Source of the DNA: Curtobacterium flaccumfaciens
GTDB taxonomy: Bacteria; Actinomycetota; Actinomycetes; Actinomycetales; Microbacteriaceae
DNA length: 64,000 nucleotides
NCBI RefSeq assembly: GCF_013359815.1
Contig: NZ_JABMCF010000035.1
Span: 248,001 to 312,000 of the forward strand
Direction: 5' to 3'
Positions 62,492 to 64,000 of this stretch are shown piece by piece. Position 1 is the first letter of the stretch; every line of letters starts with the position of its first letter. Both the position numbers and the translations under genes were made by a program. The notes under the pieces are model-generated. The model ran no database searches and was not told the DNA's origin. It worked only from the letters and a program-made list of their open reading frames with translations.

Positions 62492-63424
62492 ATGAACAAC
62501 CGCCCCGAGGGTGCCGCCCGCGCCGCGCGGAACGAGCGCCGTGAAGCCGCCCGCCAGCGAGCCCAGCGTGCCCGGACCCAGCAGAAGCGACGCCAGCGTG
62601 GTGTCCGGCTCGGCCTGCAGATCGGGCTCGGGGTCGTGCTCCTCGCCGCCGCGACGATCGTCACGCTCGTGCTGGTCGACTCCGTGAAGCCCGCCGGCCC
62701 CGGCCCGTCGACCATGTCGCAGGGCGGCATCACCATCGGACAGGGCCTGAAGCCCGTCACGGCGTCCGCGTCCGGATCGGCCTCCGCGTCGCCGAGCAGC
62801 GCCGCGACCGACGGCGCCGGTACCGTCCGGATCACCCTGTACGTCGACTACCTCTGCCCGGGCTGCGGCCAGTTCGAGCAGGCGAACGGTGACTACATCA
62901 AGGACCTCGTCGACTCCGGTGCGGCCACGGTGGACATCCACCCGGTCGCGGTCCTGTCGAACCGCTCGCAGGGCACGAAGTACTCCCTCCGCGCCGCGAA
63001 CGCCGCCGCCTGCGTCGCCGAGCACTCCCCGAACCAGTTCTACGCGGTGAACCAGGCGCTCTTCGCGAAGCAGCCGGACGAGGGCACCCCTGGTCTGACC
63101 GACGCCGAGCTCACCGACGTCGTCACGGGCGTGCAGGGGCTGCAGGAACGCAGCGCCGTCCGGAGCTGCATCGCCGACCAGGACTACGCCAAGTGGGTGG
63201 ACGAGCAGACGACGGCGGTGTCCGACGGCACGATCCCCGGGTCGACGCTCAAGGAGTTCCCCGGCACGCCGCTCGTGCTCGTGAACGGGCAGCGCTATGA
63301 GCTGACCTCGCCGGTCACGAACGACGACTTCCGCACCTTCGTGGTGACGGCCGCCGGGGCGACCGACGCCACCCCGACGCCCACGCCGACCCCGACCCCG
63401 ACGCCCACGCCGACCAAGCGCTGA
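62492..63424 (+). CDS. membrane-anchored DsbA-like thioredoxin
   Basis: Protein of 310 aa. A very basic cytosolic N-terminus (RNERREAARQRAQRARTQQKRRQR) precedes one helix (LGLQIGLGVVLLAAATIVTLVL). An extracytoplasmic thioredoxin fold follows with C-P-G-C (YVDYLCPGCGQFEQAN) and the cis-proline region FPGTPLVLVNG. The C-terminus is a Thr-Pro repeat (TPTPTPT...). It probably oxidises or isomerises disulfides in exported proteins. ATG 62492, with AGGAGGACG upstream. Confidence 0.9.
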   Translation: MNNRPEGAARAARNERREAARQRAQRARTQQKRRQRGVRLGLQIGLGVVLLAAATIVTLVLVDSVKPAGPGPSTMSQGGITIGQGLKPVTASASGSASASPSSAATDGAGTVRITLYVDYLCPGCGQFEQANGDYIKDLVDSGAATVDIHPVAVLSNRSQGTKYSLRAANAAACVAEHSPNQFYAVNQALFAKQPDEGTPGLTDAELTDVVTGVQGLQERSAVRSCIADQDYAKWVDEQTTAVSDGTIPGSTLKEFPGTPLVLVNGQRYELTSPVTNDDFRTFVVTAAGATDATPTPTPTPTPTPTPTKR

Positions 63425-63431
63425 CGGCCGG

Positions 63432-63480
63432 ACGAGCGCTGACGTCTGAACGAGCGCTGACGTCTCAACGAGCGCTGACG
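63432..63480. repeat. 18-bp tandem repeat after DsbA-like gene
   Basis: ACGAGCGCTGACGTCTgA occurs about 2.6 times (63432, 63450, 63468). No coding role seen. Confidence 0.5.
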
Positions 63481-63495
63481 CGCTGACCACGGACT

Positions 63496-63527
63496 GGAGG
63501 CCCGGTGCCAGCTGGCACCGGGCCTCC
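63496..63527. terminator. GGAGGCCCGGTGCC palindrome, copy 5
   Basis: GGAGGCCCGGTGCCAG and CTGGCACCGGGCCTCC form a perfect 32-base palindrome (63496-63527) between convergent genes. Confidence 0.88.
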
Positions 63528-63545
63528 CGTGGTTCGACGGTGCGG

Positions 63546-64000
63546 CTACAGGGCCGAACCCGGGATGCTCAGGGTGTCGCAGCTCGTCGCGCCCTGCTGG
63601 TAGCCCCGCAGGAACCAGCGCTGTCGCTGCTCGCTCGACCCGTGCGTGAACGAGTCCGGGTCGACGCGGCCGGTCGCGCGCTCCTGGATGCTGTCGTCGC
63701 CCACGGCGCTCGCCGCCGACAGGGCGTCGGTGATCTGGGAGCGGGTGATCGGTTCGAAGAAGGTCTCGCCGTTCGCGTCCTTCGTCGTGGCGGCGTCGCC
63801 GACCCAGGCCCCGGCGTAGCAGTCAGCCTGCAGCTCGACGCGGACACTGCCCGACGACGCGCCCGTGCCGGAGCGGTCGGTGTTCGCGAACGACCCCTGC
63901 AGCTGCTGGATGTGGTGCCCCCACTCGTGGGCGACGACGTACATCTGCGCGAGCGGACCACTGGACGAGCCGTACTGCGACTGCAGGTCGTCGTAGAACG
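63546..64000 (-). CDS. neutral zinc metallopeptidase (partial)
   Basis: The C-terminal ~151 aa of a YpfJ-type zinc metallopeptidase; the start lies beyond the window. The zinc site MYVVAHEWGHHIQQLQG and the third ligand region VRVELQADCYAGAWVGDA are intact. The family has an N-terminal membrane anchor and a large extracellular domain, and is of unknown physiological role. It ends in FLRGYQQGATSCDTL. It converges on the DsbA-like gene. Confidence 0.9.
   Translation of the reverse strand, partial: FYDDLQSQYGSSSGPLAQMYVVAHEWGHHIQQLQGSFANTDRSGTGASSGSVRVELQADCYAGAWVGDAATTKDANGETFFEPITRSQITDALSAASAVGDDSIQERATGRVDPDSFTHGSSEQRQRWFLRGYQQGATSCDTLSIPGSAL

Overview
This window is chromosomal DNA of a high-GC actinobacterium. 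Mycothiol synthase next to a GlnR-type regulator, CarD, a SigK/RskA pair, a MutT1-PPK pair, SenX3-RegX3 and a fused IspDF together point to Actinomycetota. The overall gene set and the GC-rich intergenic hairpins look like Microbacteriaceae, perhaps Curtobacterium; the genus is an inference. There is no IS element, prophage, CRISPR array or rRNA. One tRNA (Lys, anticodon TTT) lies at 15854-15926.

Layout. 1-9.7 kb is metabolic: N-acetylglucosamine-6-phosphate deacetylase, PurU, a MarR-controlled MFS exporter whose only well-placed start is ACG, a second MarR divergent from an NmrA-like oxidoreductase, ClpS, and a glyA-folD one-carbon operon under a ZTP riboswitch. 10.3-14.4 kb is a galactose locus (galK-galT divergent from a DeoR regulator and aldose 1-epimerase). 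14.4-19.1 kb holds small genes, tRNA-Lys, a candidate structured small RNA and sigK-rskA. 19.1-26.7 kb is a phosphate block (pstSCAB, mutT1-like, ppk). It is tied to phoU/senX3-regX3 at 51.6-54.3 kb by PHO-box direct repeats of 11-bp period in front of pstS, ppk and phoU/senX3.

26.8-45.5 kb is the most unusual region. A WXG100 protein is followed by an 1804-residue RHS polymorphic toxin whose N-terminus carries a WXG-like helical segment and a YxxxE export signal. Its C-terminal module resembles TNT/ADP-ribosyltransferase-fold toxins, and small lower-GC candidate immunity genes follow. Next comes a compact three-gene operon: a large coiled-coil lipoprotein, a membrane-anchored periplasmic-binding-like protein, and an FHA-FtsK ATPase of the EssC/EccC type. 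A Ser/Thr kinase converges on it. This looks like a stripped-down type VII secretion locus without EccB, EccD, EccE or mycosin in the window.

45.5-55 kb holds mycothiol synthase, GlnR, nitrobindin, YgfZ, phosphoglycerate mutase and the Pho two-component system. 55-64 kb holds carD, ispDF (with a hexanucleotide-repeat linker), cysS, an RlmB-type methyltransferase, a DUF4032 protein, an MsiK/UgpC-like ATPase, a DsbA-like protein and the end of a zinc metalloprotease.

Two families of intergenic inverted repeats recur. One is a GGAGGCCCGGTGC terminator-like palindrome. The other is a GTGAGCAGGAATGGTCG element whose inner arms change together from copy to copy. Several genes carry a TAnnnT -10 element ending 6-7 bases before the start codon, which predicts leaderless transcripts.
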